Source: an uncultured Gammaproteobacteria bacterium (lineage in GTDB: Bacteria > Pseudomonadota > Gammaproteobacteria > Pseudomonadales > UBA5518). From it: DNA of 8,755 nucleotides. The position numbers and the translations under genes were made by a program. How positions within the stretch are numbered: the first letter of the stretch is position 1; every line of letters begins with the position of its first letter. Positions 1-5,524 of the stretch are shown here, piece by piece. The stretch spans positions 1 through 8,755 of the forward strand of contig CAIXOY010000518.1 in NCBI GenBank assembly GCA_903921135.1, written 5' to 3'. Below the pieces are notes generated by a model. The model had not been told where the DNA came from and did not search any database. It saw only the letters and a program-made list of their open reading frames with translations.

Positions 1-716
1 CCTGCTCGAAGCTCGGTATCCCCTACGTCTTCAAGGCCTCCTTCGACAAGGCCAACCGTTCTTCCGTGAACTCCTTCCGCGGCCCCGGCCTCGAAGAGGG
101 GCTGCGCATCTTCCAGGACATCAAGGCGGCCTTCGGCGTCCCGCTCATCACCGACGTGCACGAACCCTCTCAGGCTGCACCGGTGGCAGAGGTCTGTGAC
201 GTCATCCAGCTCCCCGCTTTCCTGTCGCGCCAGACGGATCTGGTTGTGGCCATGGCGAAGACCGGAGCTGCCATCAACATCAAGAAAGCGCAGTTCCTCG
301 CGCCGCAGGAAATGGGCCACATCCTGCACAAATTCGAAGAGGCGGGTAATTCGCGGTTGATGCTCTGCGAGCGCGGATCCAGCTTTGGTTACAACAACCT
401 CGTCGTCGACACGCTCGGCTTCGGCATCATGAAGCGCTTCGGCTACCCGGTGATGTTCGACGTCACGCACGCGCTCCAGATGCCCGGTGGCCGCTCCGAT
501 TCCGCGGGCGGGCGGCGCCAGCAGGTGGTGGAACTCGCTCGGGCCGGCATGTCACAGGGCCTGTCTGCGCTGTTTCTCGAGGCGCACCCCGACCCGGACA
601 ATGCTAAGTGCGACGGCCCCTGCGCGCTGCCGCTTGCCAAACTCGCCGAATTCCTCGCGCAATTGAAAGCGCTCGATGAGCTCGTGAAGGCGCTCCCGGC
701 GATCGAGATCCGCTGA
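1..716 (+). CDS. kdsA: 3-deoxy-D-manno-octulosonate 8-phosphate synthase, 5' truncated by window edge
   Basis: Condenses phosphoenolpyruvate with arabinose 5-phosphate to give Kdo 8-phosphate, the precursor of the inner-core sugar of lipopolysaccharide; cytoplasmic. The reading frame is open from base 3 (first codons C-S-K-L-G-I-P-Y) to the TGA at 714-716, about 237 residues, so roughly 44 N-terminal residues lie outside the window when compared with E. coli KdsA. An apparent GTG at 66 is an internal Val, not a start. Visible family motifs are FKASFDKANRSS (PEP and phosphate binding), RGPGLEEGL, TDVHEP, QLPAFLSRQTDL, the GFGIMKRF region, FDVTHALQ, SGGRRQQV, EAHPDPDNAKCDGP and ALPLAKL. The residue that separates metal-dependent from metal-independent enzymes (Asn or Cys near position 26) is in the missing part; the CDGPxALPL tail resembles the metal-independent E. 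coli type. It precedes eno, as in Pseudomonas, which suggests an upstream pyrG-kdsA arrangement that cannot be seen here. Confidence 0.97.
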   Translation, partial: CSKLGIPYVFKASFDKANRSSVNSFRGPGLEEGLRIFQDIKAAFGVPLITDVHEPSQAAPVAEVCDVIQLPAFLSRQTDLVVAMAKTGAAINIKKAQFLAPQEMGHILHKFEEAGNSRLMLCERGSSFGYNNLVVDTLGFGIMKRFGYPVMFDVTHALQMPGGRSDSAGGRRQQVVELARAGMSQGLSALFLEAHPDPDNAKCDGPCALPLAKLAEFLAQLKALDELVKALPAIEIR

Positions 717-770
717 TCGCCCCGCATACACACCCGGCAGGGCGGGGCGAAGGCAGAGATCCCCGCCTGC
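717..770 (+). promoter_or_regulatory. two overlapping, mutually exclusive GC-rich hairpins in the kdsA-eno gap
   Basis: Directly after the kdsA stop, TCGCCCCGC (717-725) is perfectly complementary to GCGGGGCGA (742-750): 9 pairs around a 16-base loop. The same G-rich strand can instead pair downstream. GGCGGGG (741-747) matches CCCCGCC (761-767), and with one bulged G the stem extends to GCA (737-739) with TGC (768-770), about 10 pairs around a 13-base loop. Both stems cannot form together, and the second ends 8 bases before the eno Shine-Dalgarno sequence. Neither is followed by a T tract, so they do not look like ordinary intrinsic terminators. They may stabilise the kdsA 3' end or tune eno expression. 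The pairing is seen directly; any regulatory role is inference, and short GC stems arise easily in GC-rich DNA. Confidence 0.35.
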
Positions 771-778
771 ACACAGAC

Positions 779-785
779 AGGAGGT
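779..785 (+). promoter_or_regulatory. strong Shine-Dalgarno site of eno, decides the start
   Basis: AGGAGGT is a near-perfect anti-16S match. It lies 4 bases before the ATG at 790. An in-frame TTG at 787 gives the longest possible reading frame but would be only one base from this site, too close to be used. The ATG at 790 is therefore preferred. Confidence 0.85.
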
Positions 786-789
786 ATTG

Positions 790-2085
790 ATGAACCCGAC
801 CATCACCCGCATACAGGCACTCGAGATCCTCGATTCACGCGGCAACCCCACGGTCGAGGCCAGCGTCTTGCTTGCCGACGGATCCACCGGTACTGCATGT
901 GCGCCCTCGGGCGCCTCCACGGGCTCGCGCGAGGCGCTTGAACTGCGTGACGGCGACGCCTCGCGCTACCTCGGCAAGGGCGTGCGCAAGGCCGTTGCGG
1001 CGGTGGAAGGCCGTATCGCGCCTCTGCTGGCGGGGCGTGATGCCACCGACCAGCGCGGTCTGGACGATGCCATGCTCGGCCTCGATGCAACGGAGAACAA
1101 ATCCGGCCTCGGCGCCAACGCGATCCTTGCTGTCTCGCTTGCTGCAGCACGCGCGGCTGCTGCGTCGAAGGGGCAGCCGCTCTACGCGCACATCGCCGAA
1201 CTGAACGGCACGCCCGGCGTCTATTCGATGCCACTGCCGATGATGAACATCGTCAACGGCGGCGAGCACGCCGACAACAACGTCGACATCCAGGAGTTCA
1301 TGGTGCAACCGGTGGGTGCGCCCACCTTTGCCGAGGGCCTGCGTTGCGGCGCGGAGATCTTCCATGCGCTGAAGAAAGTGCTGCACGGGCGCGGTCTCGC
1401 CACCGCGGTGGGTGACGAGGGCGGTTTTGCCCCTGATCTGCCCTCGAATGAAGCCGCGCTCGCCGCCATCATCGAGGCTACCGGCAAGGCCGGTTACCGC
1501 ATGGGCACGGATGTGGTGCTCGCGCTGGACTGCGCAGCCTCGGAGTTCTACGCCGATGGCCGCTACAGCCTCTCGGGAGAGGGCAAGAGCTACTCGCCCG
1601 CCGAGTTCGCGGGCTATCTCGCGGATCTCGCCGGCCGTTACCCGATCTGCTCGATCGAGGACGGCATGGACGAAAGCGACTGGGAAGGCTGGGCGGAACT
1701 CACGCGCCTGCTGGGTTCCAGCGTGCAATTGGTGGGCGACGATCTCTTCGTGACCAACACGAAAATCCTCTCCCGCGGTATCCGTGAGGGCATCGCCAAC
1801 TCCATCCTCATCAAGTTCAACCAGATCGGCAGCCTGAGCGAGACCCTCGACGCCATCGCGATGGCCCGCAAGGCCGGCTACACCGCCGTGATCTCGCATC
1901 GCTCGGGCGAGACGGAGGACACCACCATCGCCGATCTTGCGGTGGGCACTTCCGCGGGCCAGATCAAAACGGGCAGCCTCTGCCGCTCCGATCGCGTGGC
2001 CAAATACAACCGTCTCCTGCGCATCGAAGCGGAGCTCGCGGGCCGCGCGCCTTATCGTGGGCGCGCCGAGCTGGCGCGTCGCTGA
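790..2085 (+). CDS. eno: enolase (phosphopyruvate hydratase)
   Basis: Interconverts 2-phosphoglycerate and phosphoenolpyruvate in glycolysis and gluconeogenesis; in many gammaproteobacteria it is also a component of the RNase E degradosome. With the ATG at 790 the protein has 431 residues, against 432 in E. coli, and is collinear with it throughout. The N-terminal domain carries EILDSRGNPTVE and the PSGASTGSREALELRD loop that closes over the active site. Catalytic and metal residues are all present: Glu210 in VGDEGGFAP (acid/base), Mg ligands Asp247 (LALDCAASEFY), Glu290 (SIEDGMDESDW) and Asp317 (QLVGDDLF), and Lys342 in LIKFNQIGSL. SHRSGETEDTTIADLAVGT and GQIKTGSLCRSDR complete the active site. 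The start is set by AGGAGGT at 779-785. The gene stands between kdsA (73-base gap) and ftsB (23-base gap), the usual gammaproteobacterial setting, and it may be read from the kdsA transcript as well as from its own start. Confidence 0.98.
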   Translation: MNPTITRIQALEILDSRGNPTVEASVLLADGSTGTACAPSGASTGSREALELRDGDASRYLGKGVRKAVAAVEGRIAPLLAGRDATDQRGLDDAMLGLDATENKSGLGANAILAVSLAAARAAAASKGQPLYAHIAELNGTPGVYSMPLPMMNIVNGGEHADNNVDIQEFMVQPVGAPTFAEGLRCGAEIFHALKKVLHGRGLATAVGDEGGFAPDLPSNEAALAAIIEATGKAGYRMGTDVVLALDCAASEFYADGRYSLSGEGKSYSPAEFAGYLADLAGRYPICSIEDGMDESDWEGWAELTRLLGSSVQLVGDDLFVTNTKILSRGIREGIANSILIKFNQIGSLSETLDAIAMARKAGYTAVISHRSGETEDTTIADLAVGTSAGQIKTGSLCRSDRVAKYNRLLRIEAELAGRAPYRGRAELARR

Positions 2086-2108
2086 GCGGCCCCGGCCAGA
2101 GTCCGGGC

Positions 2109-2405
2109 ATGCGCCGCTGGAAGCCCGCCCCGATCGTTCTGATCCTGCTCCTCGCGGCGCTGCAGTGGCGACTGTGGATCGGGCAGGGCAGTATCGCCGA
2201 GCTGGTTTCGCTAGGCCGCCAGATCGAAGACCACGCTCACACCAACGAGCAGCTGCGCGAGCGTAACCGCCGGCTGGAGGTCGAGGTCGCGGAGTTCCGC
2301 AGCGGCTTCGACAGCGTCGAGGAAATGGCCCGCGAGGAACTCGGCCTGGTGCGCAGCGACGAGACCTTCTACGTGGTGGTGGAGCAGCCGTCGGGAGCTC
2401 CCTGA
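2109..2405 (+). CDS. ftsB: cell division protein FtsB
   Basis: Small bitopic inner-membrane protein that forms the FtsQ-FtsB-FtsL complex and relays activation to the FtsWI septal peptidoglycan synthase. The 98-residue product (E. coli FtsB has 103) has the expected plan: a short basic N-terminus (MRRWK), one hydrophobic segment at about residues 8-24 (PIVLILLLAALQWRLWI), then a periplasmic coiled coil at about 29-64 with heptad-like Leu/Ile/Val spacing and the NEQLRERNRRLEVEV block. The conserved tail EEMAREELGLVRSDETFYVV corresponds to the family's EERAR-ELGM-KPGE-F(Y) region. The start ATG at 2109 has only a weak Shine-Dalgarno-like stretch (GAGTCCGGG) 23 bases after eno, so translation may rely on coupling to eno. 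Its stop TGA shares the A at 2405 with the ispD ATG. The eno-ftsB-ispD order is typical of gammaproteobacteria and supports the identification. Confidence 0.93.
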   Translation: MRRWKPAPIVLILLLAALQWRLWIGQGSIAELVSLGRQIEDHAHTNEQLRERNRRLEVEVAEFRSGFDSVEEMAREELGLVRSDETFYVVVEQPSGAP

Positions 2406-3127
2406 TGTCTTCCCCATACGATCCCACGCCTGTCTGGATCGCCGTGCCCGCTGCGGGCAGCGGTGCACGCATGGGGATGGCCATTCCCAAGCAGTATCTC
2501 CCCCTCGCCGGCAAGCCGCTCGCAGAGCACACGCTGTCGGCGCTTCTCGCGGTGCCGGGCCTGCGCCAACTGGTGGTCGCGCTCGCGCCTGGTGATGCGC
2601 ACTGGCCTGCTCTCTCGCCCGCGCTGCGCGGCCGTGTGTGTGGCGTGGAAGGCGGGGCTGATCGCGCCTCGTCTGTGCTGAACGCACTGCGGGCTTTCGA
2701 TCCGCTCCCGGGGGCATCCGATTGGGTTCTGGTTCATGACATGGCGCGTCCCTGTGTGCGACCGCACGATATCCTCGCGCTCGTCACCTCCCTTGCCGAT
2801 GACCAGGTGGGCGGACTGCTTGCCATGCCGGTCGTCGATACGCTGAAGCGTGCCGATCGCGATGGCCGGGTGGAGGCCACCGTCGTCCGGGAGTCGCTGT
2901 GGCGTGCGCAAACACCTCAGATGTTCCGCTACGGCCTGCTCTGCAGTGCGCTGCAGGAAGCGCGGGATGCCGGCGTTTCCGTGACCGACGAGGCCATGGC
3001 TGTTGAGCGCATGGGCCTGCGCCCGCGCCTCGTTCCCTGCGGCGCGCACAACATCAAGGTCACGACAGCCGAGGATCTCGCATTGGCTGCGTACTATCTG
3101 GGGCTGGCACAGGAGGAGGGCGCATGA
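2405..3127 (+). CDS. ispD: 2-C-methyl-D-erythritol 4-phosphate cytidylyltransferase
   Basis: Third step of the non-mevalonate (MEP) isoprenoid pathway: transfers CMP from CTP to methylerythritol 4-phosphate. The product is 240 residues, close to the 236 of E. coli. The nucleotide-binding N-terminus VPAAGSGARMGMAIPKQYL holds the expected Arg22 and Lys29 (Arg20 and Lys27 in E. coli). Further family blocks are the HDxARP motif around Asp112, VVRESLWRAQTPQMF, DEAMAVERMG and NIKVTTAEDL near the C-terminus. The HDxARP motif reads HDMARP here, with Met where Ala, Gly or Ser is usual; the neighbouring catalytic residues are intact, so I expect an active enzyme. The start overlaps the ftsB stop (TGATG, one shared base) and the stop overlaps the ispF start (ATGA, four shared bases), so translation is probably coupled along the block. 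Confidence 0.97.
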   Translation: MSSPYDPTPVWIAVPAAGSGARMGMAIPKQYLPLAGKPLAEHTLSALLAVPGLRQLVVALAPGDAHWPALSPALRGRVCGVEGGADRASSVLNALRAFDPLPGASDWVLVHDMARPCVRPHDILALVTSLADDQVGGLLAMPVVDTLKRADRDGRVEATVVRESLWRAQTPQMFRYGLLCSALQEARDAGVSVTDEAMAVERMGLRPRLVPCGAHNIKVTTAEDLALAAYYLGLAQEEGA

Positions 3128-3612
3128 GGATCGGGCAAGGTTTCGACGTTCACCGATTCGGGCCCGGAGATGCGGTGGTGCTGGGTGGTGTGCGCATTCC
3201 CCACACGCACGGGCTGATCGCGCATTCCGACGGCGATGTCCTGCTTCACGCGCTCTGCGATGCCCTCCTTGGCGCGATTGCCGCGGGAGACATCGGCCGC
3301 CACTTCCCGGATACCGATCCGCGGTGGAAGGGCGCTGACAGCCGCGCACTGCTGCGCCACTGCCTGACACTCGTGCGTGATGCCGGTTTCCGGGTGGGCA
3401 ACGTCGATCTGACGGTCATTGCCGAGCGCCCGAAGATCGCGCCGCACGCAGAGGCGATCCGCGCCAATATCGCGACCGATCTCGGTTGCGCCCTGGGTGA
3501 CGTGGGCCTGAAAGCCACCACCACCGAAGGGCTCGGCTTTACCGGCCGTCGCGAAGGCATTGCCGCACAGGCCATCGCCCTGCTGCTTCCGGCCGGAGCC
3601 ACTGCCGCGTGA
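3124..3612 (+). CDS. ispF: 2-C-methyl-D-erythritol 2,4-cyclodiphosphate synthase
   Basis: Fifth step of the MEP pathway: cyclises 4-diphosphocytidyl-methylerythritol 2-phosphate to the cyclodiphosphate with release of CMP. The 162-residue product (159 in E. coli) begins MRIGQGFDVHRF, giving the zinc ligands Asp8 and His10. The third ligand, His42, follows in HSDGDVLLHALCDALLGA. Other family signatures are GDIGRHFPDTDPRWKGADS, the NVDLTVIAERPKIAPH block, and TTTEGLGFTGRREGIAAQA near the C-terminus, which forms the cytidine pocket. The protein is expected to be a homotrimer. The start overlaps the ispD stop by four bases, and the stop TGA lies inside the GTGA that starts pcm. ispD and ispF are separate genes here, not the ispDF fusion seen in some other proteobacteria. 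Confidence 0.98.
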   Translation: MRIGQGFDVHRFGPGDAVVLGGVRIPHTHGLIAHSDGDVLLHALCDALLGAIAAGDIGRHFPDTDPRWKGADSRALLRHCLTLVRDAGFRVGNVDLTVIAERPKIAPHAEAIRANIATDLGCALGDVGLKATTTEGLGFTGRREGIAAQAIALLLPAGATAA

Positions 3613-4265
3613 AACATCCCGGTATCGGCATGACCTCGCAGCGCACGCGTGCGCGCCTGGTGGAGCGTTTGTTCGAACAGGGCATCAAGGACGTGCGCGT
3701 GCTCGAGGTGATACGGAGCACGCCGAGGCACCTGTTTCTCGACGAGGCGCTCGCGCACCGCGCCTACGAGGACGCGGCCCTGCCCATCGGCTTCAACCAG
3801 ACCCTGTCGCAGCCCTACATCGTGGCGCGCATGACCGAGCTCCTGCTGGGCGGCGGGAGACCGCGCCGTGTGCTCGAGATCGGCACCGGTTCCGGCTACC
3901 AGACGGCGGTTCTCGCGGCCCTTGTGGACGAGGTCTTCAGCGTGGAGCGTATCCGCGGCCTGCAGGACAAGGCCCGCGGCCGGCTCCGGGAGCTCGGCAT
4001 CCACAACGTGTCCCTGCGGCATGCCGACGGATTCCAGGGCTGGGCCGACAAGGGACCCTTCGACGGCATCCTCACCACGGCCGCGCCACTCGCGATCCCC
4101 CAGGATCTCTGTGCCCAACTCGCTCCGGGCGGACGCCTTGTGATACCCGCCGGCCCCGAGCAGTCCCAGCAGCTGTACGTGGTCACGCGCCTTGAACAGG
4201 GTTTCGATACCCGTGCGATCGAGCCTGTCCGTTTCGTTCCTCTCCTGCCCGGCACCCTCCGCTAG
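3609..4265 (+). CDS. pcm: protein-L-isoaspartate(D-aspartate) O-methyltransferase
   Basis: Uses S-adenosylmethionine to methylate L-isoaspartyl residues in aged proteins, starting their conversion back to aspartate; cytoplasmic and linked to stationary-phase survival. The 218-residue frame contains TSQRTRARLVERLFEQGI, TPRHLFLDEALAHRAYEDAALPIG (as two adjoining family blocks), the substrate loop NQTLSQPYIVARMTELL, and the SAM motif LEIGTGSGYQTAVLA (Gly92-Thr93-Gly94-Ser95-Gly96). Post-motif regions VFSVER, PFDGILTTAA and LAPGGRLVIP follow. Start choice: GTG at 3609 overlaps the ispF stop as GTGA and has GGAG 10 bases upstream; the alternative ATG at 3630 (MTSQRTR...), which matches the start of the Pseudomonas protein, has no clear ribosome site. 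I prefer GTG but only moderately. surE, the usual upstream neighbour, is missing here. A short GC hairpin follows the TAG stop. Confidence 0.96.
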   Translation: MKHPGIGMTSQRTRARLVERLFEQGIKDVRVLEVIRSTPRHLFLDEALAHRAYEDAALPIGFNQTLSQPYIVARMTELLLGGGRPRRVLEIGTGSGYQTAVLAALVDEVFSVERIRGLQDKARGRLRELGIHNVSLRHADGFQGWADKGPFDGILTTAAPLAIPQDLCAQLAPGGRLVIPAGPEQSQQLYVVTRLEQGFDTRAIEPVRFVPLLPGTLR

Positions 4266-4275
4266 GTCCTCCCCC

Positions 4276-4298
4276 GCCCGGTGCGCCATGTACCGGGC
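4276..4298 (+). terminator. possible hairpin at the end of the eno-to-pcm block
   Basis: GCCCGGT (4276-4282) pairs perfectly with ACCGGGC (4292-4298) around a 9-base loop, starting 11 bases after the pcm stop. The following bases (TCGCCTGATTTCC) hold no proper T run, so termination would be weak or would need a factor. The position at the end of a transcriptional block makes the call reasonable; the lack of a T tract keeps confidence low. Confidence 0.35.
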
Positions 4299-4352
4299 TC
4301 GCCTGATTTCCAGCCAAATGCGAAAAAGTGCCGCTTTCGGCGGTCTGTTCCG

Positions 4353-4406
4353 TTGACAAAGCTTTCTGATGTGGGCAAATTTGGCTTCACGAAAGTTCAA
4401 TAAAAT
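4353..4406 (+). promoter_or_regulatory. probable promoter of the nlpD-rpoS unit
   Basis: The 230-base gap between pcm and nlpD is clearly AT-richer than the surrounding coding DNA from about 4310 to 4435. It contains a perfect sigma-70 minus-35 hexamer TTGACA at 4353-4358. At the expected distance (16-18 bases) lies only a poor minus-10, CAAATT at 4376-4381 or the overlapping GCAAAT. A much better minus-10, TAAAAT at 4401-4406, is 42 bases from TTGACA and lacks a good minus-35 of its own. A weak or activator-dependent promoter here is likely, giving a leader of roughly 90-115 bases. The hexamers are seen directly; use in the cell is inference. Confidence 0.45.
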
Positions 4407-4433
4407 CATCGCGATAAAAATGCTTCTTAAACG

Positions 4434-4457
4434 GTTCGCGCAGTAAACGCGCGCAAC
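4434..4457 (+). promoter_or_regulatory. hairpin in the predicted nlpD leader
   Basis: GTTCGCGC (4434-4441) can pair with GCGCG (4449-4453) and AAC (4455-4457), leaving one bulged C and a 7-base loop (AGTAAAC): 8 pairs in all. It falls within the predicted 5' untranslated region of nlpD, about 40 bases before the start. It could affect leader folding or stability. The pairing is visible; function is unknown. Confidence 0.2.
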
Positions 4458-4499
4458 TCACAACCAAGGGCCAGAACCCCCCAGCTGCCGCAGAAATGA

Positions 4500-5483
4500 A
4501 TGACCTCTTCAAAGCTACGGACATTGACGGTCGTTTTCGGTGTGTTGGCCCTGCTGGGGGGCTGCTCCACGCCCACGAACTACGTGGTCGTTCCGGACGA
4601 CGAAGAGCCGAGCGTTACCCCGGCCCAGCCGCCGGCGCCCCGGTCGCCAGAGCGCTACACGGTCAAGCCCGGCGACAGCCTCTACCTGATCTCCTTTGCC
4701 ACCGGCACGGACTGGCGGGAAATCGCCCGGCTGAACGGCATCAACGCCCCCTACAAGATCTTTCCCGGGCAGTCTCTGCTGGTCCGGCAAGGTTCACCGG
4801 TGGCCGTGCAACGGCCCGGTGCGCCGTCCGGCGGGGCCATCGCCCGGGCAGCGCCTTCTGCGGCCCCGGTTACCGCGCAACCGATTCCCTTGCCGATGCC
4901 CTCGCCCGGTGTGGCCAGCGCAACGCCTCGTCCGCCAGCAGCGGCGCCAGCGCGCAGCGCGGCCCCCGTGGACGGTACGCCCCGCGCAGTACCCACACCG
5001 CGCTCCGGAGCCGTCGCACCGCCACCAGCGGCGGTGGCTGCTGCTTCCGTCGTGCCCCCTTCGGCGCCGCGGCCTGCTGCCGCAGCACCCGCCGCACAGC
5101 GTCCGCCCCGGCCAGGCGCCTGGCAGTGGCCGGCCACGGGCAAGCTGATCGGACGCTTCTCGGGCGGTGCGCAACCGCACAAGGGCATCGATCTGGACGG
5201 ACGCGTTGGCGATCCGGTGCGCGCCGCCAACAGCGGCGTGGTGGTGTATGCGGGCAGCGGTGTGCGGGGCTACGGCAACCTGCTGATCGTCAAGCATGAT
5301 GATGTGTTCCTCAGCGCGTATGCGCACAACAGCAAATTGCTGGTGAAAGAGGGCGATGTGGTGAAGTCGGGGCAGACGATTGCCCAGATCGGAGACAGCG
5401 GCACAGACCGCGTGAAATTGCATTTCGAGGTCCGCCGGAAAGGAACACCGGTCGACCCTGCGAAGGTCCTGCCCCGGCGCTAA
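4500..5483 (+). CDS. nlpD: NlpD-family murein hydrolase activator, LysM and M23 (LytM) lipoprotein
   Basis: Outer-membrane lipoprotein that in E. coli activates the septal amidase AmiC. The 327-residue product has a lipoprotein signal (residues 1-22, basic start, hydrophobic core, lipobox LGGC with Cys22 and Ser23, which predicts the outer membrane). A LysM peptidoglycan-binding domain follows at about 52-95 (RYTVKPGDSLYLISF... to FPGQSLLV), then a Pro/Ala-rich linker at about 98-205, and a C-terminal M23 domain at about 208-324. The M23 site keeps HxGxD (His227, Asp231) and His276 in SAYAHN, while the final HxH is KLH (Lys306, His308). The zinc ligands thus appear present but one catalytic His is replaced, consistent with an activator, not a hydrolase. 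Start at 4500 is chosen because it gives the signal peptide; an ATG at 4496 opens a different frame without domains. No strong ribosome site is seen. rpoS follows after 41 bases. Confidence 0.95.
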   Translation: MTSSKLRTLTVVFGVLALLGGCSTPTNYVVVPDDEEPSVTPAQPPAPRSPERYTVKPGDSLYLISFATGTDWREIARLNGINAPYKIFPGQSLLVRQGSPVAVQRPGAPSGGAIARAAPSAAPVTAQPIPLPMPSPGVASATPRPPAAAPARSAAPVDGTPRAVPTPRSGAVAPPPAAVAAASVVPPSAPRPAAAAPAAQRPPRPGAWQWPATGKLIGRFSGGAQPHKGIDLDGRVGDPVRAANSGVVVYAGSGVRGYGNLLIVKHDDVFLSAYAHNSKLLVKEGDVVKSGQTIAQIGDSGTDRVKLHFEVRRKGTPVDPAKVLPRR

Positions 5484-5510
5484 GGGGGCGGGCTAAACAT
5501 TAAGGACGAC

Positions 5511-5517
5511 AGAGGGG
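5511..5517 (+). promoter_or_regulatory. Shine-Dalgarno site of rpoS
   Basis: AGAGGGG lies 7 bases before the ATG at 5525 and fixes the rpoS start. It falls in the 41-base gap after nlpD. No strong sigma-70 hexamer pair was found by eye in the 3' part of nlpD, where the main rpoS promoter lies in E. coli and Pseudomonas; such a promoter may still be there. Confidence 0.7.
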
Positions 5518-5524
5518 ACAGCGC

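Noticed and set aside
66..716. GTG at 66 as a start for kdsA
   Set aside because: The frame continues upstream to the window edge with perfectly conserved KdsA residues (KASFDKANRSS), so the gene is cut by the window and not short.
787..789. TTG at 787 as the eno start
   Set aside because: It would be one base from the Shine-Dalgarno sequence; the ATG at 790 has workable spacing and matches homologue length.
835..2532. 565-codon open frame on the minus strand across eno, ftsB and the start of ispD
   Set aside because: It is antisense to well-identified genes, shows no recognisable domain, is Arg/Ala/Gly-rich with low complexity, and long antisense frames are expected in GC-rich coding DNA because stop codons are rare there.
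4312..4386. 8-base inverted repeat AGCCAAAT / ATTTGGCT on either side of the TTGACA
   Set aside because: With a spacer of 59 bases and about 230 bases to search, one such pair is roughly expected by chance. No known operator matches.
3246..4409. 387-codon minus-strand frame antisense to ispF and pcm, and 2369-3370 antisense to ispD
   Set aside because: Same reasoning: no domain, composition typical of a reversed GC-rich codon frame, and the sense-strand genes are certain.
4420..4446. Tiny upstream reading frame (8 codons, MLLKRFAQ) in the nlpD leader
   Set aside because: No ribosome-binding site precedes it, and a frame this short is expected by chance in AT-richer DNA.
4794..5115. Pro/Ala-rich stretch in nlpD considered as a possible insertion or repeat expansion
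   Set aside because: NlpD proteins normally have a variable low-complexity linker between LysM and M23 domains. No exact tandem repeat unit is seen.
4496..5299. 267-codon frame beginning at the ATG four bases before the nlpD start
   Set aside because: It overlaps nlpD in another frame, lacks any signal peptide or domain and becomes a low-complexity Arg/Gly/Ala stretch. The ATG may still compete for ribosomes.
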